DNA of 64,000 bases from Pseudoxanthomonas sp. YR558. GTDB taxonomy: Bacteria; Pseudomonadota; Gammaproteobacteria; Xanthomonadales; Xanthomonadaceae. This document shows positions 40,419 to 49,010 of this stretch, piece after piece (within the stretch, counting starts at the first letter, position 1; every line of letters begins with the position of its first letter). The DNA is taken from NCBI RefSeq assembly GCF_900116385.1, contig NZ_FPCI01000001.1, positions 2,143,501 to 2,207,500 of the forward strand, in the 5' to 3' direction. Under the pieces are notes generated by a model. That model did no database searches and was not told the DNA's origin. It worked only from the letters and a program-made list of their open reading frames with translations. The position numbers and the translations under genes are program-made.

Positions 40419-41675
40419 ATGAAGATCGACGTCGTTCCCCCACCCCGTTCCCGCGCTGCGCCGCCGTTGCCCGGGCTCTCGCCTGCATGGCTCGCGCATG
40501 CACCGCACCGGCTGATGTTCTTCGTCGGCGCCGGCAACGTATTGCTGGCGATGCTCTGGTGGATGGTGTGGCTGGTGGCGACCCGCTGGGGCGTGTGGAC
40601 GATGCCCGAGACGCCGATCTACGCCGGCTGGCTGCATGCGTTCCTGATGCAGTACCTGGTGCTGCCGAGTTTCATCTTCGGCTTCCTGCTGACGGTGTTT
40701 CCGCGCTGGATGGGCATGGCCGACCTGAAGCGCTGGCATTACGTGCCGGTCGGGCTGGGCCTGATGGGCGGGCAGCTGGCGATGTTGCTGGGCGTCGCCG
40801 GCTGGCAGGCGGGCCTGACCGTCGGCCTGTGGATGGCGCTGGCCGGCTGGAGCGCCGCGCTGCTGACGCTGGGCAGGTTGCTGGCCGACGACACGGCGAA
40901 GACCTGGCATGCGCGCTCGTGCTTCGCCGGGTTGCTGCTGGGCTGGCTGGGGCTGGTGATGTTCATCGCCTTCGCGCTAGGCGCGTCGCCGACGTGGGCG
41001 TTCGCCAGCATCAAGCTCGGCGGTTTCGGCCTGCTGCTGCCGGTGTACGTGACGGTGGCGCACCGCATGTTCCCGTTCTTCGCCGGCAACGTGGTGCCGG
41101 GCTACGCGCCGTGGCGTTCGCTGCCATGGCTGGGCGCGGTGTGGGCGCTGCTGATGGTGCACCTCGGGCTGGAACTGATGCACGCGTACGCGTGGCTGTG
41201 GCTGGCCGACGTGCCGCTGCTGGTGCTGACGGCCTGGGCCGTGCATCGCTGGTGGCCGCGCGGTCGCATGCCGGGGCTGCTGGCGGTGTTGTTCATCGGC
41301 ACCGCCTGGTTGCCGATCACCTTCCTGCTGTACGTGGTGCAGAGCGTGACGTTCCTGGCGACGGATGACTTCGTGCTGGGTCGCGCGCCGATGCATGCGA
41401 TGTTCATCGGCTTCTTCGGCAGCCTGCTGGTGGCGATGGTAACGCGGGTGACGCAGGGCCATTCGGGACGCCCGCTGGTGATGCCGACGGTGGCGTGGTT
41501 CGCCTTCGTCGCGATCCAGATCGTCGCGGTGATGCGCATCGTCGCCGACCTCGCACCGGATGCGATGGCGTGGCAGGCCGCGGCGGCGATGGGTTGGCTG
41601 ATCGCGTTGGCGCCATGGGTGTCAAGGATCGGCGGCATCTACCTGCGCCCGCGCGCGGACGGACGGCCGGGATGA
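40419..41675 (+). CDS. nnrS: NnrS family heme-copper membrane protein
   Basis: A polytopic inner-membrane protein of the NnrS family, which protects against nitrosative stress and accompanies NO-producing respiration. The 418-residue product has about 12 hydrophobic helices and the family motifs HAFLMQYLVLPSFIFGFLLT, TVAHRMFPFF and HAMFIGFFGSLLVAMVTRVTQGHSGRP. No Shine-Dalgarno sequence precedes the ATG, matching a leaderless transcript from the FNR box. The stop overlaps the next start (ATGA). Confidence 0.93.
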   Translation: MKIDVVPPPRSRAAPPLPGLSPAWLAHAPHRLMFFVGAGNVLLAMLWWMVWLVATRWGVWTMPETPIYAGWLHAFLMQYLVLPSFIFGFLLTVFPRWMGMADLKRWHYVPVGLGLMGGQLAMLLGVAGWQAGLTVGLWMALAGWSAALLTLGRLLADDTAKTWHARSCFAGLLLGWLGLVMFIAFALGASPTWAFASIKLGGFGLLLPVYVTVAHRMFPFFAGNVVPGYAPWRSLPWLGAVWALLMVHLGLELMHAYAWLWLADVPLLVLTAWAVHRWWPRGRMPGLLAVLFIGTAWLPITFLLYVVQSVTFLATDDFVLGRAPMHAMFIGFFGSLLVAMVTRVTQGHSGRPLVMPTVAWFAFVAIQIVAVMRIVADLAPDAMAWQAAAAMGWLIALAPWVSRIGGIYLRPRADGRPG

Positions 41676-42082
41676 GCGCCATGATGGCCTTCTACCCCGA
41701 CATCAAGCTGGTCCACATGGGCGCGGCGATGAGCAGCGGCACGCTGTTCGCGCTGCGTGCGCTCGCCCTGCTCGCCGGCATGCGCTGGCCACGCGCCGCG
41801 GCCGTGCGCTACCTGAGCTACAGCATCGACACCGTGTTGCTGACCGGCGCGATGATGCTGCTGACGATCCTGCCGGCGGGCCTGTTCGCCAACGGCTGGC
41901 TGCTGGCGAAGCTCGTGTTCCTCATCGCGTATGTCGCGATCGGCATCGCGGCCTTCCGTCCTGCGCGCGGCAACGGCGCGCGCGCCGCGCTGGTCGCCGC
42001 TGCGCTGCTGTGCTTCCTGCAGGTGTACGGCATCGCGCGCGCGCACGACCCGTGGGGCTGGCTGCTGTGGCTGGGGGGCTGA
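41672..42082 (+). CDS. SirB-family membrane protein
   Basis: A 136-residue four-helix protein: YPDIKLVHMGAAMSSGTLFALRALAL, then RYLSYSIDTVLLTGAMMLL and LVFLIAYVAIGIAAF. This is the SirB/SirB2 pattern seen in denitrifiers next to nnrS. The conserved His in LVHM and the sequence SIDTVLL fit the family. Translationally coupled to nnrS. Role not established. Confidence 0.82.
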   Translation: MSAMMAFYPDIKLVHMGAAMSSGTLFALRALALLAGMRWPRAAAVRYLSYSIDTVLLTGAMMLLTILPAGLFANGWLLAKLVFLIAYVAIGIAAFRPARGNGARAALVAAALLCFLQVYGIARAHDPWGWLLWLGG

Positions 42083-42087
42083 CGAGC

Positions 42088-42237
42088 ATGGAGACCGCGT
42101 TCGATACCGAATGGCTACCCGAGGCGTTCGCTTCGTGCGCCTGCTGCGTGCGCGAATCGCTCGATGCCGCGGGCGTCTCGCTGGATTGCACATCGACGCG
42201 TGAGGCCAAGGAGCCCGACGCATGGCGCATGCCCTGA
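42088..42237 (+). CDS. 49-residue CxCC protein between sirB-like and DUF2249 genes
   Basis: A very small protein, METAFDTEWLPEAFASCACC at the start, with Cys17, Cys19, Cys20 and Cys34, ending DAWRMP. The 3' end overlaps the DUF2249 start by 16 nt, and the 5' end lies 5 nt after the SirB-like stop, so it fits tightly into the operon. No family known to me; the CxCC cluster suggests metal or heme binding. Confidence 0.55.
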   Translation: METAFDTEWLPEAFASCACCVRESLDAAGVSLDCTSTREAKEPDAWRMP

Positions 42238-42488
42238 CCCTGGTGCGCCTGGACCTGCGCACGCTCGCGGCCCCCGAGCCGATGGAGCGCATCCTCGACT
42301 GCCTGCGCACGTTGCGGCGCGGCGAGCGGCTGGTGGCGCTGACGCCGCTGTATCCGGCGCCGTTGCTGCCGATCCTGGATCAGTGGGGGTTCGCCTATCG
42401 CGTACGCGATGCCGACGCGGGCAGTGCGTGCATCGCGATCTGCCATGTCGCCGACCGGCACGCGCTGGAGCCCCCGCAGGCCGCATGA
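42222..42488 (+). CDS. DUF2249 domain protein
   Basis: An 88-residue protein: LTLVRLDLRTLAAPEPMERI, then LRRGERLVALTPLYPAPLLPILDQWGFAYRV, the DUF2249 (TusA-like fold) pattern. Such proteins recur in denitrification and nitric oxide clusters. No TusA-type CPxP is present. It overlaps the next gene by 4 nt (ATGA). Confidence 0.8.
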   Translation: MAHALTLVRLDLRTLAAPEPMERILDCLRTLRRGERLVALTPLYPAPLLPILDQWGFAYRVRDADAGSACIAICHVADRHALEPPQAA

Positions 42489-43723
42489 GCGGGCTCGCGT
42501 TCGCGCAGGCGCCGTCGCCGTCGGTGCCGATGCGCTTCCTGGCCACCGCGCTGGCGTGGGGCGTCGTGGCGGGCGGCGGGTTGGCCTGGCACGGCGAGGC
42601 CGCACTGCTGTCGCGGTGGACGCCGGCGACGCTCGTGCTGGTGCACGTGTTCGCGCTCGGCCTGCTGGGCAACGCGATGCTGGGCAGCCTGGTGCAGTTC
42701 CTTCCCGTGGCGGCGGGCAGTCCGTTGCCCTGCACGCGCCTCGTGCCGGCATTGCACGCCACGTTCAACCTTGGCCTGGCCTTGCTGCTGGCGACCCTGG
42801 CGACCTCGTCGCATGTGTTGGCCGTGCCGGCGGCCGTGTTGCTGGGAGGATCGCTGGCGCTCTTCGCATCGCTGGCGTTGGTGGCCGTCGCGCGTGGGAG
42901 CGGCCTGCGCGTCGTGCGCGACGGCATCGGCCTGGCCGTGCTCGCGTTGCTGGCCACGATGTTGCTGGGCCTGGTGCTGCTGGCGGCCCGCACGGGCTGG
43001 CGTGTGCCGGCGACGCGGGGCGTGGTCGATGTGCACGCAGCGTTCGGTGTGATCGGCTGGACGCTGGGGCTGCTCGCGGCCGTCGGCACAGTGACGCTGC
43101 CGATGCTGCAGGGCACGCGCACGCCGCCCGCCACCGCCTCGCGCACCTGGCAGATGGCATTGCTGCTAACGCTGTGTGTCGTTGCGGCGGTCCATCTCGG
43201 CGCGCTGCCAGCAGAGGCGGTCCGCATCGCGGCGTGGCCGTTCGTGGCGTTCGCGGTGGCGGTGTTCGTCCTGCAGGCACGCGCGCCGTACCGGCGCAAC
43301 GCGATGCTGCGTGCGTTCTGGCAGTCGGGGTGTGCGGCATTGCTGCTGGCCGGGGTGCTGTCCGCAGGGCGGGGTGCATCGGTGATCGTGCCCGGCACGC
43401 TGGTGCTCGGCGTGGGCCTGCCGTTGCTGGTGGTCGGCATGGCGATGGAGATCACCGGCTTCCTGACCTGGATCGCACTGCGCCAGCGCGTACCACGCGG
43501 CGTGCGCGTGCCAGGCGTGGGGCGCCTGTTCGACGAGACGGCGAAGCGGCGTGCGTTCTTCGCGCATGTCATCGCGTGCGCTCTGCTGGCGTCGGCGACG
43601 CTGGTGCCCGCGCTCGCACGCATCGCTGGCGGCGCGTTGATGCTCGCCCATGCGGTGAGCCTGCAGGCGCTCTGGCGCTGCTGGCGGTTGTCCGCGACGT
43701 GGCAGGCCCACGATCCCGGCTGA
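42485..43723 (+). CDS. Polytopic membrane protein of the denitrification cluster, NnrS-like topology
   Basis: A 412-residue protein with about 12 hydrophobic helices. Notable segments are LVLVHVFALGLLGNAMLGSLVQFLPV, VDVHAAFGVIGWTLGLLAAVG and GMAMEITGFLTWIALRQ. The repeated His in or next to helices (VHVFALG, DVHAAFG, AHAVSLQAL) recalls heme-copper oxidase-related proteins such as NnrS, but the NnrS signature motifs are missing. It closes the coupled operon nnrS-sirB-CxCC-DUF2249. No function can be assigned. Confidence 0.75.
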   Translation: MSGLAFAQAPSPSVPMRFLATALAWGVVAGGGLAWHGEAALLSRWTPATLVLVHVFALGLLGNAMLGSLVQFLPVAAGSPLPCTRLVPALHATFNLGLALLLATLATSSHVLAVPAAVLLGGSLALFASLALVAVARGSGLRVVRDGIGLAVLALLATMLLGLVLLAARTGWRVPATRGVVDVHAAFGVIGWTLGLLAAVGTVTLPMLQGTRTPPATASRTWQMALLLTLCVVAAVHLGALPAEAVRIAAWPFVAFAVAVFVLQARAPYRRNAMLRAFWQSGCAALLLAGVLSAGRGASVIVPGTLVLGVGLPLLVVGMAMEITGFLTWIALRQRVPRGVRVPGVGRLFDETAKRRAFFAHVIACALLASATLVPALARIAGGALMLAHAVSLQALWRCWRLSATWQAHDPG

Positions 43724-43748
43724 TACGCCGGGATCGCGTGTGCGCGGC

Positions 43749-45821
43749 TCAGTAGCGCAGGTTGAGCTTCACCCAGGCGGTGCGGCCGGGTTCGTTGATG
43801 CGCACGGGATCGGCCGGGTAGCCGAACGCGCTGTTGCCGCCAAGATTGAGGTGCTCGCTGTAGGCGCGGTCGAACAGGTTGTCGATGCCGGCGGTCAGTT
43901 GCAGGCGGTCGTTGAAGCGATAGCCGCTGTTGACGGAGAACACCGCGAAGCCCGCGCTCGGCCCGAGATCGCGGCCGACGATATTGCCCTGGCTGGTGCT
44001 GACACGCTCCTGCGCGGCCGCCACGCGCCACAACGCGCCCCATGACCACGGCCCGCGTTCATGGCTGACCGAGAAGCGCGCCTCCAGCGGCGGCATCTGT
44101 GGCAGCGCCGTGCCGGTGTCGCGCACGGCGCCCCAGGCGTAGGACGCGGCGCCCGACAGCTTCCAGCCTTGCGCGGGACGCCAGTCGATACCGGCTTCGC
44201 CGCCGCGGATGTCGGCATCCACGTTGTGCGCGCGCGTGCTGCTGCCCATCATCCCGGCCGAATAGTCGAACAGGATGAAATCCTGCACGCGTCCGGCGTA
44301 CAGCGATGCCCACGCATCGATCTTCGCGCCTTTGAACTGCAGGCCGATATCCAGCTGGGTCGTGCGCTCGGGCTGCACGCCGGCGAAGGCATTCGGCGCT
44401 CCGACCGGACCGCGCGTGGGCGAGAACAGCTCCCAGTAGTCGGGCATGCGCTGCGTGTGGCCCAGGCCGGCGTAGGCGCCCCAGCGGCCGCCCAGGTCGT
44501 ACTCGTAGCGCACGAACGCGCTGGGCAGCGATTCCTTGCGCGTCATGCCGGCGGTGGGGTTCGGCATCGGCATCATGCCGCCGGTGGTCGCGCGCAGGTC
44601 CTGCGCTTCGGCGCGGTCGAGGCGCACGCCGCTCATCAGGTGATGCGTGTCGGTGATGTGCCAGTGCGATTCGGCGAACGCGCCCCAGCTCTGGAACTTC
44701 GCGTCCACCTGCCAGGGCAGGGCGAGGTAGGCGCCGCGACCGCTGGCGCTGCGCTGGCTGTGCCGACTGTCGCGCAGGTCCAGGCCGGTGGTCACTTCCC
44801 AGCGACCGGACTGCCAGGTGGTGGCGACGCGGCCGCCGCGCGTGCGGTGCGCCACGTTGCTGGCCATCGGCATCGGCATGCTGCTGGTGGGGTCGGGATC
44901 GCGCAGGCTGTAGTTGTCCATCACATGGTCCACGTCGTTCTGGTAGACGTTGGCGACCACGGCATCCAGCACGCCGCCGATGTGCTTCTTCTCGAAGCGC
45001 AGGCCCAGGCTGTCGCGGCGGAACTGCGCGCCGTCCATGCCGCGGCCGGCGTAGCGCGCCTGCGCATCGCCGATGCCGGCGCTGAGTTCCAGCACGGTGT
45101 TCTCGTCCGGCGTCCAGCCGAGGGCGGCGTCGGCGTTCCACTTCTTCCAGGCGGACGGCACGCGGTCGCCGTTGCCGTCTTCGTAGTCGTCGGCCTCGGA
45201 GCGGTTGGCCGACAGGCGCGCATAACCGCGCGGCGTGCCGGCGCTGATGTCGAGCACCTGGTCGTTGCGGCCGTGGCTGCCGGCCAGCACGCTGCCGGAA
45301 GCCTGCACGCCGGGTTCGGCGAAGTAGGGAATCTCGCGCTCGAAGCGCACCGTGCCCGCCGACGCGCCACCGCCCCACAGCACCGTCTGCGGCCCCTTGA
45401 TGACGACCAGCCGGTCGTAGGTTTCCGGGGCGATGTAGGACAGCGCGTTGTCCATGCGCGCAGGGCATGCGCCGCTCATCGCGCCATCGTTCGTCATCAG
45501 GTTGATGCGCGAACCGAACATGCCGCGCAACACCGGATCGCCATTGGTGCCGCCGCTGCGCAGCGTGGAGAAGCCGGGAATGGTCTTCAGGTAATCGGCG
45601 CCGTCGCTGGCCGGCACCGGCTGGCGCGGCAGCTTGGGATCGGTAATGACGGTGGTGGCCATCGCGGGCGCCACGCCGACCACGACGACATCGTCCAGCG
45701 TGGTCACCGGCAGCGCGTCGGCATGCGCGCCGGCGTGCGCGCCGGCATGCGCATCCTGCGCGTGGGCAGGGGTGTGGGCGAGCGCGCCGATCAGGGCGAC
45801 GGCAAGCAGGTTGCGGTTCAT
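43749..45821 (-). CDS. oprC: OprC/NosA-like TonB-dependent copper receptor
   Basis: A 690-residue outer-membrane receptor for copper uptake. After the signal peptide comes a His-rich stretch (DAHAGAHAGAHADA, residues 23-36), then the OprC plug signature DGADYLKTIPGFSTLRSGGT, NGDPVLRGMFGSRINLMTNDG and SGACPARMDNALSYIAPETY, which contains the Met and Cys that bind copper in Pseudomonas OprC. Methionine runs such as SSMPMPMAS and GGMMPMPNP fit copper. The barrel ends TAWVKLNLRY. An FNR-type box lies upstream and GAGGAG precedes the ATG. It would supply copper for NirK and azurin encoded divergently. Confidence 0.93.
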   Translation of the reverse strand: MNRNLLAVALIGALAHTPAHAQDAHAGAHAGAHADALPVTTLDDVVVVGVAPAMATTVITDPKLPRQPVPASDGADYLKTIPGFSTLRSGGTNGDPVLRGMFGSRINLMTNDGAMSGACPARMDNALSYIAPETYDRLVVIKGPQTVLWGGGASAGTVRFEREIPYFAEPGVQASGSVLAGSHGRNDQVLDISAGTPRGYARLSANRSEADDYEDGNGDRVPSAWKKWNADAALGWTPDENTVLELSAGIGDAQARYAGRGMDGAQFRRDSLGLRFEKKHIGGVLDAVVANVYQNDVDHVMDNYSLRDPDPTSSMPMPMASNVAHRTRGGRVATTWQSGRWEVTTGLDLRDSRHSQRSASGRGAYLALPWQVDAKFQSWGAFAESHWHITDTHHLMSGVRLDRAEAQDLRATTGGMMPMPNPTAGMTRKESLPSAFVRYEYDLGGRWGAYAGLGHTQRMPDYWELFSPTRGPVGAPNAFAGVQPERTTQLDIGLQFKGAKIDAWASLYAGRVQDFILFDYSAGMMGSSTRAHNVDADIRGGEAGIDWRPAQGWKLSGAASYAWGAVRDTGTALPQMPPLEARFSVSHERGPWSWGALWRVAAAQERVSTSQGNIVGRDLGPSAGFAVFSVNSGYRFNDRLQLTAGIDNLFDRAYSEHLNLGGNSAFGYPADPVRINEPGRTAWVKLNLRY

Positions 45822-45907
45822 GGCGCAGTGCTCCTCGTGGGATGCACGCATTGTCCGGATGCAGCCTGGAGTGCAGATGCGACAAGGTGTCGCAGGCGGT
45901 CGCGCGC

Positions 45908-45921
45908 TTGACTTTGGTCAA
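45908..45921. promoter_or_regulatory. FNR/Anr box for oprC
   Basis: TTGACTTTGGTCAA is a perfect TTGAC-N4-GTCAA palindrome. For the minus strand it predicts a start near 45873, 52 nt before the oprC ATG. Confidence 0.8.
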
Positions 45922-45957
45922 GCACCCGCGCGAATCCGCGCGATCGGCATGCGTCGA

Positions 45958-45971
45958 TTGATCCAGATCAA
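45958..45971. promoter_or_regulatory. FNR/Anr box for nirK
   Basis: TTGATCCAGATCAA matches the FNR consensus TTGAT-N4-ATCAA exactly. At -41.5 it predicts a start near 46006, 31 nt before the nirK ATG, with CACCAT as a weak -10. Confidence 0.88.
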
Positions 45972-46036
45972 CGTCGTGGGGCGTGCGCATTTCCACCATG
46001 GCCACACACCCACCGACGACCGATCAAGGAACCGCC

Positions 46037-47095
46037 ATGAAACGCCTGCACACCTCCCTGCTTGCCTGTGCCCTCGCCGCCTTGCTCGCCGGCCCCGCCC
46101 TCGCAGGCGGTCCCGGCGGCAAGATCACGCCCGCCGGCGAAACGATCCACGCCGTGCTGACGGCGCCGCCGATGGTGCCGCCGCCGCTGACGCGCAAGAC
46201 GCCCGCCCACGTCGTCGTCGATCTCGAGATGATCGAGAAGGACATGCGCATGGCCGACGGCGTGACCTACAACTTCTGGACGTTCGGCGGCACCGTGCCG
46301 GGCAGCTTCATCCGCGTGCGCAAGGGCGACACGGTGGAGTTCAAGCTGAAGAACCGCCACGACTCGCACATGTCGCACAACATCGACCTGCACGCCGTCA
46401 CCGGCCAGGGCGGCGGCGCGGAAGCCACGTTCACCCTGCCGGGCAAGGAAACGCAGTTCTCGTTCAAGGCGCTCAACCCCGGCCTGTACATCTACCACTG
46501 CGCGATGGCGCCGGTGGGCATGCACATCGCCAACGGCATGTACGGCCTGATCCTGGTGGAGCCGGAAGAAGGCCTGCCGCCGGTCGACAAGGAGTTCTAC
46601 GTGGTGCAGGGCGACTTCTACACCGAAGGCGCGTACGGCGAACCGGGCCTGCAGCCCTTCAGCCTGGAGAAGGCGATCGACGAGCACCCGACCTACGTGG
46701 TGTTCAACGGCTCGGTGGATGCGCTGCAGGGCGACAACGCGCTGAAGGCCAAGGCGGGCGAGACGATCCGCATGTTCGTCGGCAATGGCGGGCCGAACCT
46801 GGTCTCCAGCTTCCACGTGATCGGCGAGATCTTCGACAAGGTCTGGACCGAGGGCGGCAGCAAGTACCAGGAGAACGTGCAGACCACGCTGATCCCGGCG
46901 GGCGGCTCGGCGATGGTCGAGTTCAAGGCGGACGTGCCGGGCAACTTCGTGCTGGTGGACCACAGCATCTTCCGCACGTTCCACAAGGGCTCGCTGGGCA
47001 TCCTGAAGGTGGAGGGCGACAAGAACCCCGACATCTACACGGGCCAGCAGCACGACATCGAGTATCCCGAAGCCAAGCCCGCGGGCAGCAAGTGA
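46037..47095 (+). CDS. nirK: Copper-containing nitrite reductase NirK
   Basis: Periplasmic enzyme reducing nitrite to NO. The 352-residue precursor has a Sec signal ([17 protein letters not shown]). Type 1 copper ligands are His114 (SHNID), Cys155 (YHCA), His163 and Met168 ([10 protein letters not shown]). Type 2 ligands are His119 (LHAVTG), His154 and the later His in VDHSIFR. The catalytic Asp117 and the His in [11 protein letters not shown] are also present. The short [14 protein letters not shown] loop suggests a class II (AniA-like) NirK. It heads the operon nirK-nirV-sco and has AAGGA upstream. Confidence 0.97.
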   Translation: MKRLHTSLLACALAALLAGPALAGGPGGKITPAGETIHAVLTAPPMVPPPLTRKTPAHVVVDLEMIEKDMRMADGVTYNFWTFGGTVPGSFIRVRKGDTVEFKLKNRHDSHMSHNIDLHAVTGQGGGAEATFTLPGKETQFSFKALNPGLYIYHCAMAPVGMHIANGMYGLILVEPEEGLPPVDKEFYVVQGDFYTEGAYGEPGLQPFSLEKAIDEHPTYVVFNGSVDALQGDNALKAKAGETIRMFVGNGGPNLVSSFHVIGEIFDKVWTEGGSKYQENVQTTLIPAGGSAMVEFKADVPGNFVLVDHSIFRTFHKGSLGILKVEGDKNPDIYTGQQHDIEYPEAKPAGSK

Positions 47096-47102
47096 GGCAC
47101 GG

Positions 47103-47885
47103 ATGAAACGGACGCCGCCCCCGACCGCCGCGCTCCTCCTGCTCGCCCTGGCGTCGGCGCTCGCCGTCGCCGGCGATGCAGGCGACGGCTACCGGTGGAT
47201 CGAGGGTGGCGACTTTCGTTCTTCGGTACGTTTCGAAGAGGCCACCCGCGTGGTGCGAGTGGCCTCGTTCTCGCTGATGGAACGCCCCGTCAGCAACCGC
47301 GCATTCGCCGCGTTCGTCGCCCGCCAGCCGCAATGGCGGCGCGATCGCATCCCCGCCGTGTTCGCCAGCCCGGGCTATCTCGGCCACTGGGCCACGGCCG
47401 AGGCGCCTGGTCCGGCGCTGGATCCCGATGCACCGGTCGTGCACGTCAACTGGTATGCCGCCGACGCCTATTGCCGCGCGCAACAGGCGCGGCTGCCGCG
47501 CTTCGTCGAATGGGAATACGCAGCGGCGGCCGACCCCACGCGCCGCGACGCGCGCCACGATACCGCGTGGCGGATGCGCCAGGTCAACGATGGCACGCCG
47601 CACGCCATCGATGCGGCGCCCGATGCGCCCGCGAATGCCTACGGCATCCACGGCCTGCATGGCGCGCACTGGGAGTGGAGCGAGGACGTCGCCTCATTGC
47701 TGGGCGACGGCGATCGCCGCGGCCAGCAGGACGGCGACGCGTTGCGCTACTGCGGCGCGACCGCCATGAGTTTCAACGATCCCGGCGACTACGGCGTGGT
47801 GAAGCGCTTCGTGCTGCTGTCCGCGCTGCAACCCGACGCCACCCTGGGCAACCTCGGCTTCCGCTGTGCAAGGAGCACGCCATGA
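47103..47885 (+). CDS. nirV: NirV-like formylglycine-generating-enzyme-fold protein
   Basis: A 260-residue exported protein of the SUMF1/FGE fold: YRWIEGGDFRSSVRF, SLMERPVSNRAFAAFV, PVVHVNWYAADAYCRAQQARLPRFVEWEYAA and the closing LGFRCARS. The twin catalytic cysteines of true formylglycine generators are not visible. It begins 7 nt after nirK, the place nirV occupies in several denitrifiers, where it is assumed to help NirK maturation without known mechanism. Signal peptide: AALLLLALASALAVAGDA. Confidence 0.85.
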   Translation: MKRTPPPTAALLLLALASALAVAGDAGDGYRWIEGGDFRSSVRFEEATRVVRVASFSLMERPVSNRAFAAFVARQPQWRRDRIPAVFASPGYLGHWATAEAPGPALDPDAPVVHVNWYAADAYCRAQQARLPRFVEWEYAAAADPTRRDARHDTAWRMRQVNDGTPHAIDAAPDAPANAYGIHGLHGAHWEWSEDVASLLGDGDRRGQQDGDALRYCGATAMSFNDPGDYGVVKRFVLLSALQPDATLGNLGFRCARSTP

Positions 47886-48448
47886 AGATCGCTTCCCTGT
47901 TCCTCTCCACCCTGCTGGTGGTCACCGCGCCGCTGCAGGCGCAGTCGCTGCCCGGCGATTCGGTCTACCACCTGCAAGCCGGCACGCAGGATGCGAACGG
48001 TGCGCCCGTGGCGTGGGCGTCGCTGCGTGGAAAGCCGCGGCTGGTGTCGATGTTCTACACGAACTGCCACCTGATGTGCCCGCTGATCATCGAGAACGCC
48101 AAGAGCGCGCAGAAGCAGCTGTCGACGGCCGAACGCAAGAAGCTTGGCATCGTCATGCTCAGCCTGGACCCGGCGCGTGATACGCCGGCGGCAATGCGCG
48201 AGGTCGCGCAACGCCACCGGGTTCCGCAGGGCTGGCAATTCCTGACACCGGCCAACGACGATGTCCGCGCGATCGCCAGCGTGCTGGACGTGCGCTATCG
48301 GTTCCGCGACGACGGCAGCATCAACCACACCAGCGTGCTCGTGCTGCTGGATGCCGAGGGCCGGGTGCGCGCCCGCAGCGGAGTGACCGGCGCCGCCGCC
48401 GACCCCGCCTTCCTGATCCAGATCAAGGCGCTGCTCGCCGAGCCGTGA
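47882..48448 (+). CDS. SCO1/SenC-type copper chaperone
   Basis: A 188-residue exported thioredoxin-fold protein that delivers copper to cuproenzymes. The metal site is Cys62 and Cys66 (YTNCHLMCP) with His149 (SINHTS), the complete SCO set. The signal peptide is MKIASLFLSTLLVVTAPLQAQ. It overlaps nirV by 4 nt (ATGA), so copper for NirK is the natural target rather than cytochrome oxidase. Confidence 0.92.
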   Translation: MKIASLFLSTLLVVTAPLQAQSLPGDSVYHLQAGTQDANGAPVAWASLRGKPRLVSMFYTNCHLMCPLIIENAKSAQKQLSTAERKKLGIVMLSLDPARDTPAAMREVAQRHRVPQGWQFLTPANDDVRAIASVLDVRYRFRDDGSINHTSVLVLLDAEGRVRARSGVTGAAADPAFLIQIKALLAEP

Positions 48449-48502
48449 TGACATGGCATCCACACCCCTCCCGATCTGCTTTTTCCTCCAAGGAGCCACA
48501 CC

Positions 48503-48958
48503 ATGAAACTCTCCCGCACCTTCGCCACCATCGCCCTGCTCAGCGCCGCCGGCATGGCCCAGGCAGCCGGCAACTGCACCGTCAGCCTGAAGGGCGATGA
48601 CGCGATGAAGTTCGACCTGAAGGAGGCCACCGTCTCCGCCAGCTGCCCCACCATCACCATCGAGCTAACCCACAGCGGCAAGTTGCCGGTGACCGCGATG
48701 GGCCACAACGTCGTCGTCTCCAAGACCGCCGATCTGGCCGGCGTCGCGCGCGACGGCATGAAGGCCGGCGCGGCGGGCGCCTATGTGCAGGCGAGCGATG
48801 CCCGCGTGATTGCGCACACGTCGCTGGTCGGTGGTGGACAGAAGACGAAGATCACCTTCCCCGGCAAGAAGCTCACCGCCGGCGGCGACTACAGCTTCTT
48901 CTGCAGCTTCCCCGGCCACTCCACGCTGATGAAGGGCAAGCTGGTCGTCACCAAGTAA
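48503..48958 (+). CDS. azu: Azurin
   Basis: Periplasmic blue copper protein, the likely electron donor to NirK. The 151-residue precursor has a 22-residue signal peptide. The copper ligands His68, Cys134, His139 and Met143 equal mature positions 46, 112, 117 and 121 of Pseudomonas azurin exactly (MGHNVV; FFCSFPGHSTLMKG). The disulfide cysteines Cys25 and Cys48 are kept. CAAGGAG precedes the ATG. Confidence 0.97.
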   Translation: MKLSRTFATIALLSAAGMAQAAGNCTVSLKGDDAMKFDLKEATVSASCPTITIELTHSGKLPVTAMGHNVVVSKTADLAGVARDGMKAGAAGAYVQASDARVIAHTSLVGGGQKTKITFPGKKLTAGGDYSFFCSFPGHSTLMKGKLVVTK

Positions 48959-48966
48959 GCCGACCC

Positions 48967-48992
48967 GATGCGCCGCCCCAGGGCGGCGCATC
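48967..48992. other. 12-bp stem-loop just after azurin
   Basis: GATGCGCCGCCC, a CA turn and GGGCGGCGCATC form a perfect hairpin starting 8 nt after the azurin stop. Without a T-run it probably stabilises the azurin mRNA end while some transcripts continue into the 79-residue gene. Confidence 0.65.
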
Positions 48993-49010
48993 CGCTTCAG
49001 GAGCCTTGCG

